The notes below the pieces were generated by a model. It did not search any database, had not been told where the DNA came from, and saw nothing but the letters and a program-made list of their open reading frames with translations. Shown one piece after another: positions 33,666 through 42,090 of a stretch of 64,000 nt of DNA. The translations under genes were made by a program, and so were the position numbers. Location: positions 4,623,516 through 4,687,515 of the forward strand of contig JACAUB010000001.1 in NCBI GenBank assembly GCA_013390605.1, read 5' to 3'. Source of the stretch: Bacteroidota bacterium. Lineage in GTDB: Bacteria > Bacteroidota > Bacteroidia > Bacteroidales > Cfx3-03. How positions within the stretch are numbered: position 1 is the first letter of the stretch; each line of letters opens with the position of its first letter.

Positions 33666-35366
33666 TTACTCTATTAATTTATGTTGCTCAATTTTTTGTT
33701 TAAGTAATTCAGAACCTGTACCAAATTTACTTGCCCTTTTCCAATACTTTAATGCTTTTTCTGTTTCTCCCAACTTATAGAGTATATCTCCATAATGTTC
33801 TAAAACAGTATCACTTTTTTTACCGCCTTTTTTAATAGCTTTTTTAATCTCTTTTTTTGCTTCTTTTAATTTACTGTTTTTATAAAGAGCCCAGGCATAT
33901 GTATCCAGATTATTTGAATTATTTGGAGCTAATCCAACAGCTTGTTCGGCAAGTTCTAGTGCTCCTTGTAAATCTTTATTTCTTTGCAGCAGATGATAAC
34001 TGAAATTATTTAAGGCCATTGCATTTTTTGGATTAAAAATTATCGCTTTTCGATAATATTCAGTCGATAACGAATCTTGCTTATTATAATAATAAGCCTC
34101 GGCCAATTGTAAATATAATTCTTCTTTTAGTTGATTATTTGTAGCAGTTAGTAATCCATTTTGCAACAAATCAATAACATTCGAATACTCCTTTTTACTG
34201 AATAACATTGATCCTAGAAAATAAAAGTAATAGGTGTTATTAGGTAAAATACGTATAGCCTTTTTCAAGAATGGCTCTAGATGTGAAGTATCATTTAAAA
34301 TTAAGCTTGAACGTATAAAATAATCTAAAGCATAAACATTTACACTATCTATCGCTAACGCTTTATAAAAGTAGTCTTTCGACTCTTTATATTTTTTATG
34401 AATGAATAGTGCGTTTCCTCTTACCAACATTGCTTTGAGATCATTGGGATGCGTAGCAACAATTATTTCAGATAATTCAACAGCATCCTTTTCACGTAAA
34501 AAGGGTTTAATCGTATCATTCAAATATTGTTCGAATACCTTTAATTTAAAATCACTTTCTAAATTTTTAGATGAGAATCCTTTTTTTAGTTCTTCAAAAG
34601 CTTTCTTAGGATTGTTTCGCTCTTTATAAAATTCAGATAAGGTAATGTGAATGTATGGATCCGAAGGGTTTATTTTTTCAATGGTCTTATAACACCATTC
34701 TGCTTTTTGATGATTACCTTGTTCATTATATAGTCGTGCGAGTAAAGAGTAATATTTTGATTCCTTTGGAAACTTAACTGTAAGCTTTTCAATTTCTTTT
34801 ATAGCATTAGTGGTATCATTAATAGATAAATATAATTTATACTTCTCCAGAACTATATCTTCCGTTATACCGAATTTCTTCTCAGCCTTGTTATAGGTAT
34901 TTATAGAACTTTTAACATCATTCGCATAGATGTAAGTATTCGATAAATTGTAATAGTAATCAGGATTATTTGGAAATTGTTTAATCAGATTACTATAAAT
35001 CAATGTAGTACTGTCATATTTTCCGGTAGCTTGATATAATTGTCCTAATGATTGAGCATACCATTTATTTAATGAATCAATTTTATAAGCTTTAGATAGT
35101 TGACTTATTGATTGATAGATCAGTCCTTTTGAATCGCTAATTTTAGCTAATTCATAATAGGCGGCATCACATGAAGGATACTTTTTAATTAAATCATTAA
35201 ACTTTTGTATTCCTTTTTCCATATTACCAAAGAGGGCTTCCTTTTTTGCCTCTATTAATAAAGTGGTCAGTTTTGCGTTATAGGCAGCAGTATCTATAAT
35301 GGTTTGTGAAAAACCAATGATAGATGGTAGTAGAAAAAGTAGTATGATAAAGAGTTTACGGTTCAT
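33666..35366 (-). CDS. secreted tetratricopeptide repeat protein
   Basis: 566 residues: a signal peptide (MNRKLFIILLFLLPSIIGFSQ) and at least ten TPR-like helix pairs through the whole length, ending in a YWKRASKFGTGSEL segment. The longest frame runs into dut; ATG 35366 is chosen for the signal peptide. It probably acts as a periplasmic or outer-membrane-associated scaffold. It lies 16 nt after dut within a gene run often conserved in Bacteroidota (dut, TPR, DUF4292, envC). Confidence 0.88.
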   Translation of the reverse strand: MNRKLFIILLFLLPSIIGFSQTIIDTAAYNAKLTTLLIEAKKEALFGNMEKGIQKFNDLIKKYPSCDAAYYELAKISDSKGLIYQSISQLSKAYKIDSLNKWYAQSLGQLYQATGKYDSTTLIYSNLIKQFPNNPDYYYNLSNTYIYANDVKSSINTYNKAEKKFGITEDIVLEKYKLYLSINDTTNAIKEIEKLTVKFPKESKYYSLLARLYNEQGNHQKAEWCYKTIEKINPSDPYIHITLSEFYKERNNPKKAFEELKKGFSSKNLESDFKLKVFEQYLNDTIKPFLREKDAVELSEIIVATHPNDLKAMLVRGNALFIHKKYKESKDYFYKALAIDSVNVYALDYFIRSSLILNDTSHLEPFLKKAIRILPNNTYYFYFLGSMLFSKKEYSNVIDLLQNGLLTATNNQLKEELYLQLAEAYYYNKQDSLSTEYYRKAIIFNPKNAMALNNFSYHLLQRNKDLQGALELAEQAVGLAPNNSNNLDTYAWALYKNSKLKEAKKEIKKAIKKGGKKSDTVLEHYGDILYKLGETEKALKYWKRASKFGTGSELLKQKIEQHKLIE

Positions 35367-35382
35367 TAAAAAGTTTTTAATA

Positions 35383-35826
35383 TTAGTGTATTCCGGTATG
35401 GCCAAAGCCACCTTCGCCTCTTTTCGTTTCGCCCAGTTGTTCAGCAATTTTCCAGTCGACACGTTCATGTTTAGAAACAATCATTTGTGCAATACGTTCA
35501 CTATGTTGAATTGTAAAGTTATTATTTGAAAGATTTACTAATATTATTTTTATTTCTCCTCTGTAATCAGCATCAATTGTTCCCGGTGAATTTAATACAG
35601 TTATACCTGTTTTGGCTGCGAGTCCACTGCGTGGTCTTATTTGTGCTTCATAACCTTCGGGTAATTCAATAAACAGACCCGTTGGGATAATGACACGTTC
35701 CAATGGTTTAATTTCAACAGCAGTCTCTAAATTTGCCCTTAAATCCATTCCTGCTGAGTGTATTGTTTCGTAGGATGGTAGGTCGTTAGTCGATTTATTG
35801 ATTATTTTTATAACTAGTTCACTCAT
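35383..35826 (-). CDS. dut: dUTP diphosphatase
   Basis: 147-residue trimeric dUTPase that keeps dUTP out of DNA and supplies dUMP. The five family motifs are readable: SAGMDLRA, RPRSGLAAK, GTIDADYRGEI, ERIAQ and the C-terminal RGEGGFGHTG arm. It overlaps the flippase stop by 4 nt (ATGA), indicating translational coupling. Confidence 0.97.
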   Translation of the reverse strand: MSELVIKIINKSTNDLPSYETIHSAGMDLRANLETAVEIKPLERVIIPTGLFIELPEGYEAQIRPRSGLAAKTGITVLNSPGTIDADYRGEIKIILVNLSNNNFTIQHSERIAQMIVSKHERVDWKIAEQLGETKRGEGGFGHTGIH

Positions 35827-37316
35827 TTCAGCTTTTGTATTAATGCTTTAATATTAATGTTCTCCACTTTAATAATTAGAAGTATTAAAGGTATTAGAAA
35901 TAAATTATTAATAATAATTGGAAAAGGTATTTTATGTTGATTTAGTAGATGATTTAAAGCAAATAAGAAAAGTGCAACACCTAAATATAGAAAAAACTTG
36001 CGTAGATTATAATTGATGGGATAATACTTTTGTCCTAGAATATAGGATATTACCATGACCGTAAAATAACAGGCTAATGTAGCCCAGGCTGCACCCATAT
36101 ACCCCATTATAGGAACCAATAAAAAATTTAATATTATTGTAATAGCTGCTCCGATGATAGATACCACTGCTCCTAGTTTTGTTTTGTCGGTTAATTTGTA
36201 CCAGATTGATAAATTATAAAATATTCCTAAAAACATATTGGCTATTAATAATATAGGAACTATTTTTAATCCCGGCCAATATGAAGATGTTATTAAGTAC
36301 TTGATTATATCAATATTAAGCATTACGCCTAAGAAAATGAAACTACAAACAATCATAAACCAATTCATTACATTAGAATAGATTTGTTTAGAGTCTGACT
36401 GACTTGCGTGCGAAAAGAAGAACGGTTCCGCTGCAAACCTAAAGGTTGTGATGAATAGCGTCATTAAGATAGATATCTTATAACAAACGCCATAGATACC
36501 TAATTGGAGTTGTGGATTCTCTGAAGGAGGAATAATCCATTTCATTAATGCTCTATCAAATGTTTCGTTTACAATACCCGCCAGCCCCAGTATCAGTAAA
36601 GGCCAGGCATAGTTGAACATCTCTTTCCAAAGCTTTTTATCAAAAGTATAATTCTTAAGAATGTATTGCGGGGCAAGAAAAATGATGGTAAGTACACTAG
36701 CTATTAAATTCGAAATAAATATATACCCTACTCCTATTTTTGGACTGTATACAAAATCAGAAATTGTGTAAAACAATTTATATTGTGGATGTTCCAGTAC
36801 CCAGGGTATAGTGAAGAGAAAGATTATTTGTAATAATATGGTAGTAAAAATATTTAAGCTTTTTATGAATGCAAATCTAACGGGTTTATTTTCTATTCTG
36901 AGTTTTGCAAAGGGTATAGCTGCCAGCGTATCTAAAGCCAGTATCCAACCAAACCATACAACATATTCAGGATGTAGTGGATAACCTATTGATGTTGCTA
37001 TTGATTGGTTAAATGTTAAAACTAAAAAAATGAATACAGTTGTTGATATCAGAATTGATATAAGGGTAGTTGGATAGACTGAGTGGTTCTCTTTTTGTTT
37101 TAATGAAAACCTAAAATAGGCAGTCTCCATACCATAGGTTAGAATGATAAATAAGAACGAAACATAAGCATAAAACTCTGGAACAACAGAAAATTGATCA
37201 GGCTTTTTAAATACGCGTACTTGTAAAAAAACCAGTAAATAACTTAAAAATCGACCTAATATAGTTGGCAATCCATAGATTGCTGTTTGTCCTGCTAATT
37301 TTTTTAATGGATTCAA
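35823..37316 (-). CDS. polysaccharide/lipid flippase (MOP superfamily), TTG start
   Basis: 497 residues with about fourteen membrane helices of the Wzx/MurJ-like oligosaccharide exporter type; the opening LKKLAGQTAIYGLPTILGRFLSYLL is typical. It probably moves undecaprenyl-linked glycans across the inner membrane. No ATG lies near the expected N-terminus, and TTG 37316 sits ~20 nt downstream of a TACCTTTG -7 element, so the TTG is taken as a genuine start. It overlaps dut by 4 nt. Confidence 0.88.
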   Translation of the reverse strand: MNPLKKLAGQTAIYGLPTILGRFLSYLLVFLQVRVFKKPDQFSVVPEFYAYVSFLFIILTYGMETAYFRFSLKQKENHSVYPTTLISILISTTVFIFLVLTFNQSIATSIGYPLHPEYVVWFGWILALDTLAAIPFAKLRIENKPVRFAFIKSLNIFTTILLQIIFLFTIPWVLEHPQYKLFYTISDFVYSPKIGVGYIFISNLIASVLTIIFLAPQYILKNYTFDKKLWKEMFNYAWPLLILGLAGIVNETFDRALMKWIIPPSENPQLQLGIYGVCYKISILMTLFITTFRFAAEPFFFSHASQSDSKQIYSNVMNWFMIVCSFIFLGVMLNIDIIKYLITSSYWPGLKIVPILLIANMFLGIFYNLSIWYKLTDKTKLGAVVSIIGAAITIILNFLLVPIMGYMGAAWATLACYFTVMVISYILGQKYYPINYNLRKFFLYLGVALFLFALNHLLNQHKIPFPIIINNLFLIPLILLIIKVENINIKALIQKLK

Positions 37317-37335
37317 GGGCTACAAAAATTATGTG

Positions 37336-37343
37336 CAAAGGTA
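37336..37343 (-). promoter_or_regulatory. -7 promoter element TACCTTTG of the flippase-dut-TPR operon
   Basis: TACCTTTG on the minus strand lies ~20 nt upstream of the TTG start codon, in the 47-nt gap after the histidine kinase gene. It separates the operon from the kinase. Confidence 0.6.
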
Positions 37344-37363
37344 CGAATAAAGGGCTTTTTGTT

Positions 37364-40300
37364 TTACTTCTTTGGTTCATCACTCGATGGGAAACTTAAA
37401 ATAAAAGTAGTCCCATTTCCCTCGGATGATACAAAATCTATGGTTCCTCCAAATGATTCGGTTATGTTTTTTACCATAGCTAAACCAAGCCCGGTTCCGG
37501 CTGTTTTTGTTGTAAAGAATGGAGTAAATATTTTAGTGTTATCCTCTTTTTTTATTCCAATTCCGTTATCAGTAAACTCAAGAATTTTAAATTTATTGTC
37601 TTCATAAATAGAAATTGTGATAATACCTTGTATATCAGTATTTATAGCCTGTATTGAATTTCTAAATAGATTGTTTAAAATTCGTGTCACCTGTTGTTTA
37701 TCAGCTTTTATCCAGTTTTCAGCGTGCTTTGATTTTATATTGATAGTAAGGTTTGACGAATCTGTAAATAGTAAACCCGATTCCTTTACACATTGATTTA
37801 AATCAATGATTTCCAGATTGTTATTTGGCATTTTAGCAAAATCTGAAAACTCACCTGCTATTGTCGACAATGCATCAATTTGCGTAACCATGGTTTGTGT
37901 AAACCGATCTAAGCGTAAACTCCAATCTTCTTTATTGTCCTGCCATGCACGTTGAAGATGTTGGACATTGAGCTTCATAGGGGTTAAAGGATTTTTTATT
38001 TCATGGGCAACCTGTTGAGCCATGATACGCCACGCACTCTCTCTTTCCGATCTGGCCAGTAGTTCAGCGCTATTAGCCAGATCATCTACCATATTATTAT
38101 ATTGTTTAATTAAATCGGCTAATTCATCTGCCCCTTGCCACGATATCTTTTCAGGTTTTTTGAAATAGTTAATCTGGCTTATTTTGTCTTTTATAATCTG
38201 TAAAGGACGGGTAATGTAACTCGATACAATTAAGGCTATTAATACAGCAATTACCGTTAAAATAACATAGATATTAATAAAGGCTACTAATAAAGTAGAT
38301 AGATCTGCTCTGAATTCAGATTCACGTGCAAAATAAGGTAAGTTGATATAACCCAATGTTTTATTCTTTGTATCACGTAATGGAACATATGCAGATTGAA
38401 ATACATAGGCTCCTATTTTCTCATCTTTTATTTCAATGATTTGTTGATTTTCATTTAATGAATAATAGGCGAGCGGATTCATCTTTTTTGAAATCAATTC
38501 TGCTTCATATAATTGTGGCCGCGAAGTCGCAATCAAATCTCCATTCTTATCAAACAAGTTGATATCCGTGAAAAATATATTAGAGTAGTTCGATAAGTTT
38601 TGTGATAATACCTGTGGTGTTATTTTATGAATATCATCCAGATAACTAAATCGTTGTTCTAATTCAACAAGTACTGAATGTGCCTTGTCACTTAATATAT
38701 TTTGGTTTTTTCTTTTATCAAGATCAAAAAGGTAAAATAACATAACGCACCCAATAGTGATTGAAGATAAAAGAATGATTGTGATTGTCCAAAATTGCAG
38801 TCGTTGTTTTATTGTCGACGACAATAAAAGTTTGGGATTTTTACTGGTTAGTAATTTAAATAATAATATTAGAAGTGCCGATATGATAAAGATATAAGAA
38901 AAATACGAAAGTGTATTGATGAGCGATGGTTTTTTTCTACTGATTAAAATGGATGTATAGGGCGATGTTTTTACATAAAGATGATTATAGTTATTTTTAT
39001 CAAAAAAGTAAAATGAATTTTGAAGCGTCGAATTTGTAGTTGGCGCTTTTAATTGATATTGATAATCACCCACACTCTTTGCTAAATCTCCTTGATGAAA
39101 CAGTGCATATGAATATTCTGAAAGGTCTATTCGTTGATAAAATTCATTGTCAATTAGCAATTCAGGATAGCCTAAACTGCTGGTTGTCATTTTGGAATAA
39201 AACTCCAAATGGATACTCATTTTTTGATTTAACCCTTCAGATTCTGGAATATCTATTTTGGAAATATAAGTATAGATGTCGTACGACTCATCAATATAAT
39301 ATAAATTGTTACTTATTGTTTTAAATCCCATATTCGTTATGATAGATGAGAAATAATTTTCACATCCTACCAGTACATTGGCTGGTTGTATTTGAAGCTT
39401 ACTTCCCGGACGACATATGTAAGCCTGAACTTCATATTTATTCCAATAATTATTTGCAAATTTTGTTTTGACATAATCTAATAACTTATGTTCAGCCTCA
39501 GGTTTTTTTAAAGATTGTTTTAAATATTTTATGACTAACGAATCTTTTAATATTTGTTTTTCTATGGCTGGATACAAAAACTCTGCTAGTTTATCTCTTT
39601 TGGCAGTTAATTTATTAGCGTATGATTTTCTTAATTCCTTTTCTTTATTTTTAGAACTTGAGTACAAGATACTGGAAGCAAATACGGAAAAAAGAATGAG
39701 TAGCGTTAACTGGGTTACGAACGATGAATTTGAATATTGGGCAAAGGTATTTTTTAAAAGTATTATATGGAACAGCAGAATTATAACATAGGGAAACCAA
39801 AACCTATATTCAAATTTAAAAAGTAGAACGGTGATAAAAGAAAGTAAAAAAATGCAAACCAATACATTTCGTTTTATTGCATAGTTTGTCGTATAAAAAT
39901 AATATAGTTTTTTACTGAGCAGATAATAACTTAAACCTATTGCAAACAATATTACTAGAATTATTAAACTGATGTAGTTTATTGAATAGATATTTGATAG
40001 ATTTAATGGTATATTCGAGTTTGTAACAAATGAGTCAATTAGTATCGCTAAGTTACAAGCACCAAGTATTAAGCTAAAACTAATTGCGAAAAAGAGTGAA
40101 ATCGCTATAATGTCGTTCTTTTTTTTGCTATTTAAATCGGGTAGTTCTGTTTTATTAAAAACCAAAACAATCTGAAGAATGAAAATTGTATTGATAATTA
40201 AGTGTGCTAATGAGGGTAGTAAATCTGACGAAGCATAAATGAATGGACTTAAATATACAGACGTTGATATGGATTGTGAAATAGGAATAAAACTGATTAG

Positions 40301-41080
40301 TATTCGTATAGCCAGAATTAATAAAGCATATATAGAAAATTCCAATAGTTTAAAACGCCTTCTTTTTATTTTAATTAAATTATAAATAAAGATAGAGAGC
40401 GTAACTAAAAGAAATATGAACGATAGTAGAGAAAGATTTAAATAAGTATTATTGTTTATTGTTTCCGGAAAATCTATGTATAAAACAGCATACCTATCTT
40501 TAGAAGTTATTTTATTACTATTTTTAATATCTGTTAATTCACTATCCTGTGGTATATCATATGCCGGATGATATTTAGAGACGATATAATCATTATGAAA
40601 AGGATAGTCTGATTTTAGTAGTTGAACCGCTAAATAGGTATAGTCGCCTTTCTTTTCTCTTTTCAGAATATAAAAACCTTTTGATAGCCATAAAATCGTA
40701 TGACTTTTTATTTTATCATTTAAATTCGGTGGTACCGTAACTTCATTTGTTGTCCATCTAAAAAGTGAATCTTTTTTATAAATAAAAAAGTCCGTATAGT
40801 TATCTTGAAGTCCTTTCGTTTTATCATTGAAATTTTTGAAACTTGGTTCTTCTTTAGAAAAGGTGGAAACAAAAAGCGAAAGTTTTGTTTCTAATAGTGT
40901 TTCTTGTATTTGTAATGTTTTTTGAAAAGAGCAGGTAAGTAATTTTTGATCGGGCTTGGTCGTTGTGTTAATTGCAAAAAAGTAAGCAGCTAAAATTAGT
41001 ATAGGCAAAGCCAAACCCGAAAATATTATTTTTCGATTAATATTTAAGCTAAATTCTATTTTTTTCAAGAAATCACCCAT
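37364..41080 (-). CDS. large multi-pass sensor histidine kinase
   Basis: 1238 residues. An N-terminal helix and extracytoplasmic region, a block of about ten membrane helices (roughly 210-470), a second extracytoplasmic region (about 475-720), two or more further helices, another sensor segment, then a HAMP domain (about 945-1000), HisKA with the H-box AHEIKNPLTPMKLN (His near 1025) and HATPase_c with NNLFRNSIQAI, DNGIGI and GTGLGLAM. The NtrB/NtrY-like H-box (KNPLTP) suggests a sigma-54 regulator partner; none is adjacent, but one lies at 5860-7212. It is flanked upstream by a 17-bp inverted repeat. Confidence 0.9.
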   Translation of the reverse strand: MGDFLKKIEFSLNINRKIIFSGLALPILILAAYFFAINTTTKPDQKLLTCSFQKTLQIQETLLETKLSLFVSTFSKEEPSFKNFNDKTKGLQDNYTDFFIYKKDSLFRWTTNEVTVPPNLNDKIKSHTILWLSKGFYILKREKKGDYTYLAVQLLKSDYPFHNDYIVSKYHPAYDIPQDSELTDIKNSNKITSKDRYAVLYIDFPETINNNTYLNLSLLSFIFLLVTLSIFIYNLIKIKRRRFKLLEFSIYALLILAIRILISFIPISQSISTSVYLSPFIYASSDLLPSLAHLIINTIFILQIVLVFNKTELPDLNSKKKNDIIAISLFFAISFSLILGACNLAILIDSFVTNSNIPLNLSNIYSINYISLIILVILFAIGLSYYLLSKKLYYFYTTNYAIKRNVLVCIFLLSFITVLLFKFEYRFWFPYVIILLFHIILLKNTFAQYSNSSFVTQLTLLILFSVFASSILYSSSKNKEKELRKSYANKLTAKRDKLAEFLYPAIEKQILKDSLVIKYLKQSLKKPEAEHKLLDYVKTKFANNYWNKYEVQAYICRPGSKLQIQPANVLVGCENYFSSIITNMGFKTISNNLYYIDESYDIYTYISKIDIPESEGLNQKMSIHLEFYSKMTTSSLGYPELLIDNEFYQRIDLSEYSYALFHQGDLAKSVGDYQYQLKAPTTNSTLQNSFYFFDKNNYNHLYVKTSPYTSILISRKKPSLINTLSYFSYIFIISALLILLFKLLTSKNPKLLLSSTIKQRLQFWTITIILLSSITIGCVMLFYLFDLDKRKNQNILSDKAHSVLVELEQRFSYLDDIHKITPQVLSQNLSNYSNIFFTDINLFDKNGDLIATSRPQLYEAELISKKMNPLAYYSLNENQQIIEIKDEKIGAYVFQSAYVPLRDTKNKTLGYINLPYFARESEFRADLSTLLVAFINIYVILTVIAVLIALIVSSYITRPLQIIKDKISQINYFKKPEKISWQGADELADLIKQYNNMVDDLANSAELLARSERESAWRIMAQQVAHEIKNPLTPMKLNVQHLQRAWQDNKEDWSLRLDRFTQTMVTQIDALSTIAGEFSDFAKMPNNNLEIIDLNQCVKESGLLFTDSSNLTINIKSKHAENWIKADKQQVTRILNNLFRNSIQAINTDIQGIITISIYEDNKFKILEFTDNGIGIKKEDNTKIFTPFFTTKTAGTGLGLAMVKNITESFGGTIDFVSSEGNGTTFILSFPSSDEPKK

Positions 41081-41092
41081 AAAAGTGGTTTA

Positions 41093-41176
41093 AAATTAGC
41101 CCGTATAACAAACGATTTTATTTTTTTAATCATGTCATACTATACATATGCTCCAAACGGTTATACGGGCTAATTT
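41093..41176. promoter_or_regulatory. perfect 17-bp inverted repeat with a 50-nt spacer
   Basis: AAATTAGCCCGTATAAC at 41093-41109 is exactly complementary to 41160-41176. It fills most of the gap between the methyltransferase stop and the histidine kinase start (13 nt beyond). It may be a terminator, a transcript-leader structure or a small palindromic element. Confidence 0.6.
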
Positions 41177-41184
41177 AAAGTTTT

Positions 41185-42066
41185 TTATTTTTTGAAAACA
41201 AAAATCATGCTTGAATAGGTTCCTTTTTTATTTGAAGCCATAATATTTGAAAAAAGACCATTTACTACTGCTTTTACATGTGCCAGACTATTTTTCTTGT
41301 GTTGTTCACTTAAAAGTGAAATATAGAATGAATCAAATTTCATTGGATATTTTTCAATTAATGAAAAGCCATGTTTTTTCAAAAGAAGCTGAAGCGTGTC
41401 TTGCGAAAAATGATATAGATGTCGGGGCACATCGTAAGCTGCCCAATATTTTTCGTAATGTTTGGCGTCATATGAATTGCTCATTGGAACAGCAATTACT
41501 AAAATTCCGTTTGAAGCTAATTTTTCATGAATCAATGCTAGCTGCTCATTAAGTTTTGATACATGTTCTAGTACATGCCAAAGCGTAATTACAGTCACAT
41601 CTTTTATTTCTTTATTTGCTAACATTGATGTGTCCTGAAGTTCCAGGCCAAAAGTAGTTTTGGCAATTTTACGAGCGGTTTCATCCGGTTCCAGACCTAA
41701 TCTTTTCCATTTGGTTTCATTGAACTGTGCAAGAAATGCACCGGTACCAGTACCAATGTCGATAATAGTTCCTTCAGAGACATGTTTTTCAACTAATTTC
41801 CTTTTTTTTCTGAGATTGTAGTTCTTTACAGCATGATATGCTTTGTCGAAAAGCGTTTTATTTCTGTTCGAATGCGAGAGGTAGTTTTCAGTCTTGTAAT
41901 AGGGCCCTAAATCCTTCTCTTCAGGGCGTGGGTTTGTAAAACGAAACCCACATTTCTTACATTGCTGAATTGTGAATTCTTCTTGCGTGAAAAAGTAATC
42001 TTTTAGTGAAAATACAGTTGTAAGTTCCTGATTATCACAAATAATGCATTTTTTTAGTTCTTCCAT
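41185..42066 (-). CDS. SAM-dependent methyltransferase with an N-terminal zinc-ribbon-like motif
   Basis: 293 residues. The N-terminal 45 residues carry two Cys pairs (CIICDN and CKKCGF) like a zinc ribbon; then a class I methyltransferase domain with motif I IDIGTGTGAFL and WHVLEHVSKL, of the Methyltransf_23 type. Related proteins are often in polysaccharide or small-molecule pathways; the substrate is unknown. The gene follows mnmG on the same strand with a parS site in the 24-nt gap. Confidence 0.85.
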   Translation of the reverse strand: MEELKKCIICDNQELTTVFSLKDYFFTQEEFTIQQCKKCGFRFTNPRPEEKDLGPYYKTENYLSHSNRNKTLFDKAYHAVKNYNLRKKRKLVEKHVSEGTIIDIGTGTGAFLAQFNETKWKRLGLEPDETARKIAKTTFGLELQDTSMLANKEIKDVTVITLWHVLEHVSKLNEQLALIHEKLASNGILVIAVPMSNSYDAKHYEKYWAAYDVPRHLYHFSQDTLQLLLKKHGFSLIEKYPMKFDSFYISLLSEQHKKNSLAHVKAVVNGLFSNIMASNKKGTYSSMIFVFKK

Positions 42067-42074
42067 TTTGTGTT

Positions 42075-42090
42075 TGTTCCACGTGAAACA
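42075..42090. promoter_or_regulatory. parS: parS site 1 (ParB binding)
   Basis: TGTTCCACGTGAAACA is an exact match to the widely conserved bacterial parS consensus (TGTTNCACGTGAAACA). It abuts the mnmG stop codon at 42091. Confidence 0.9.
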
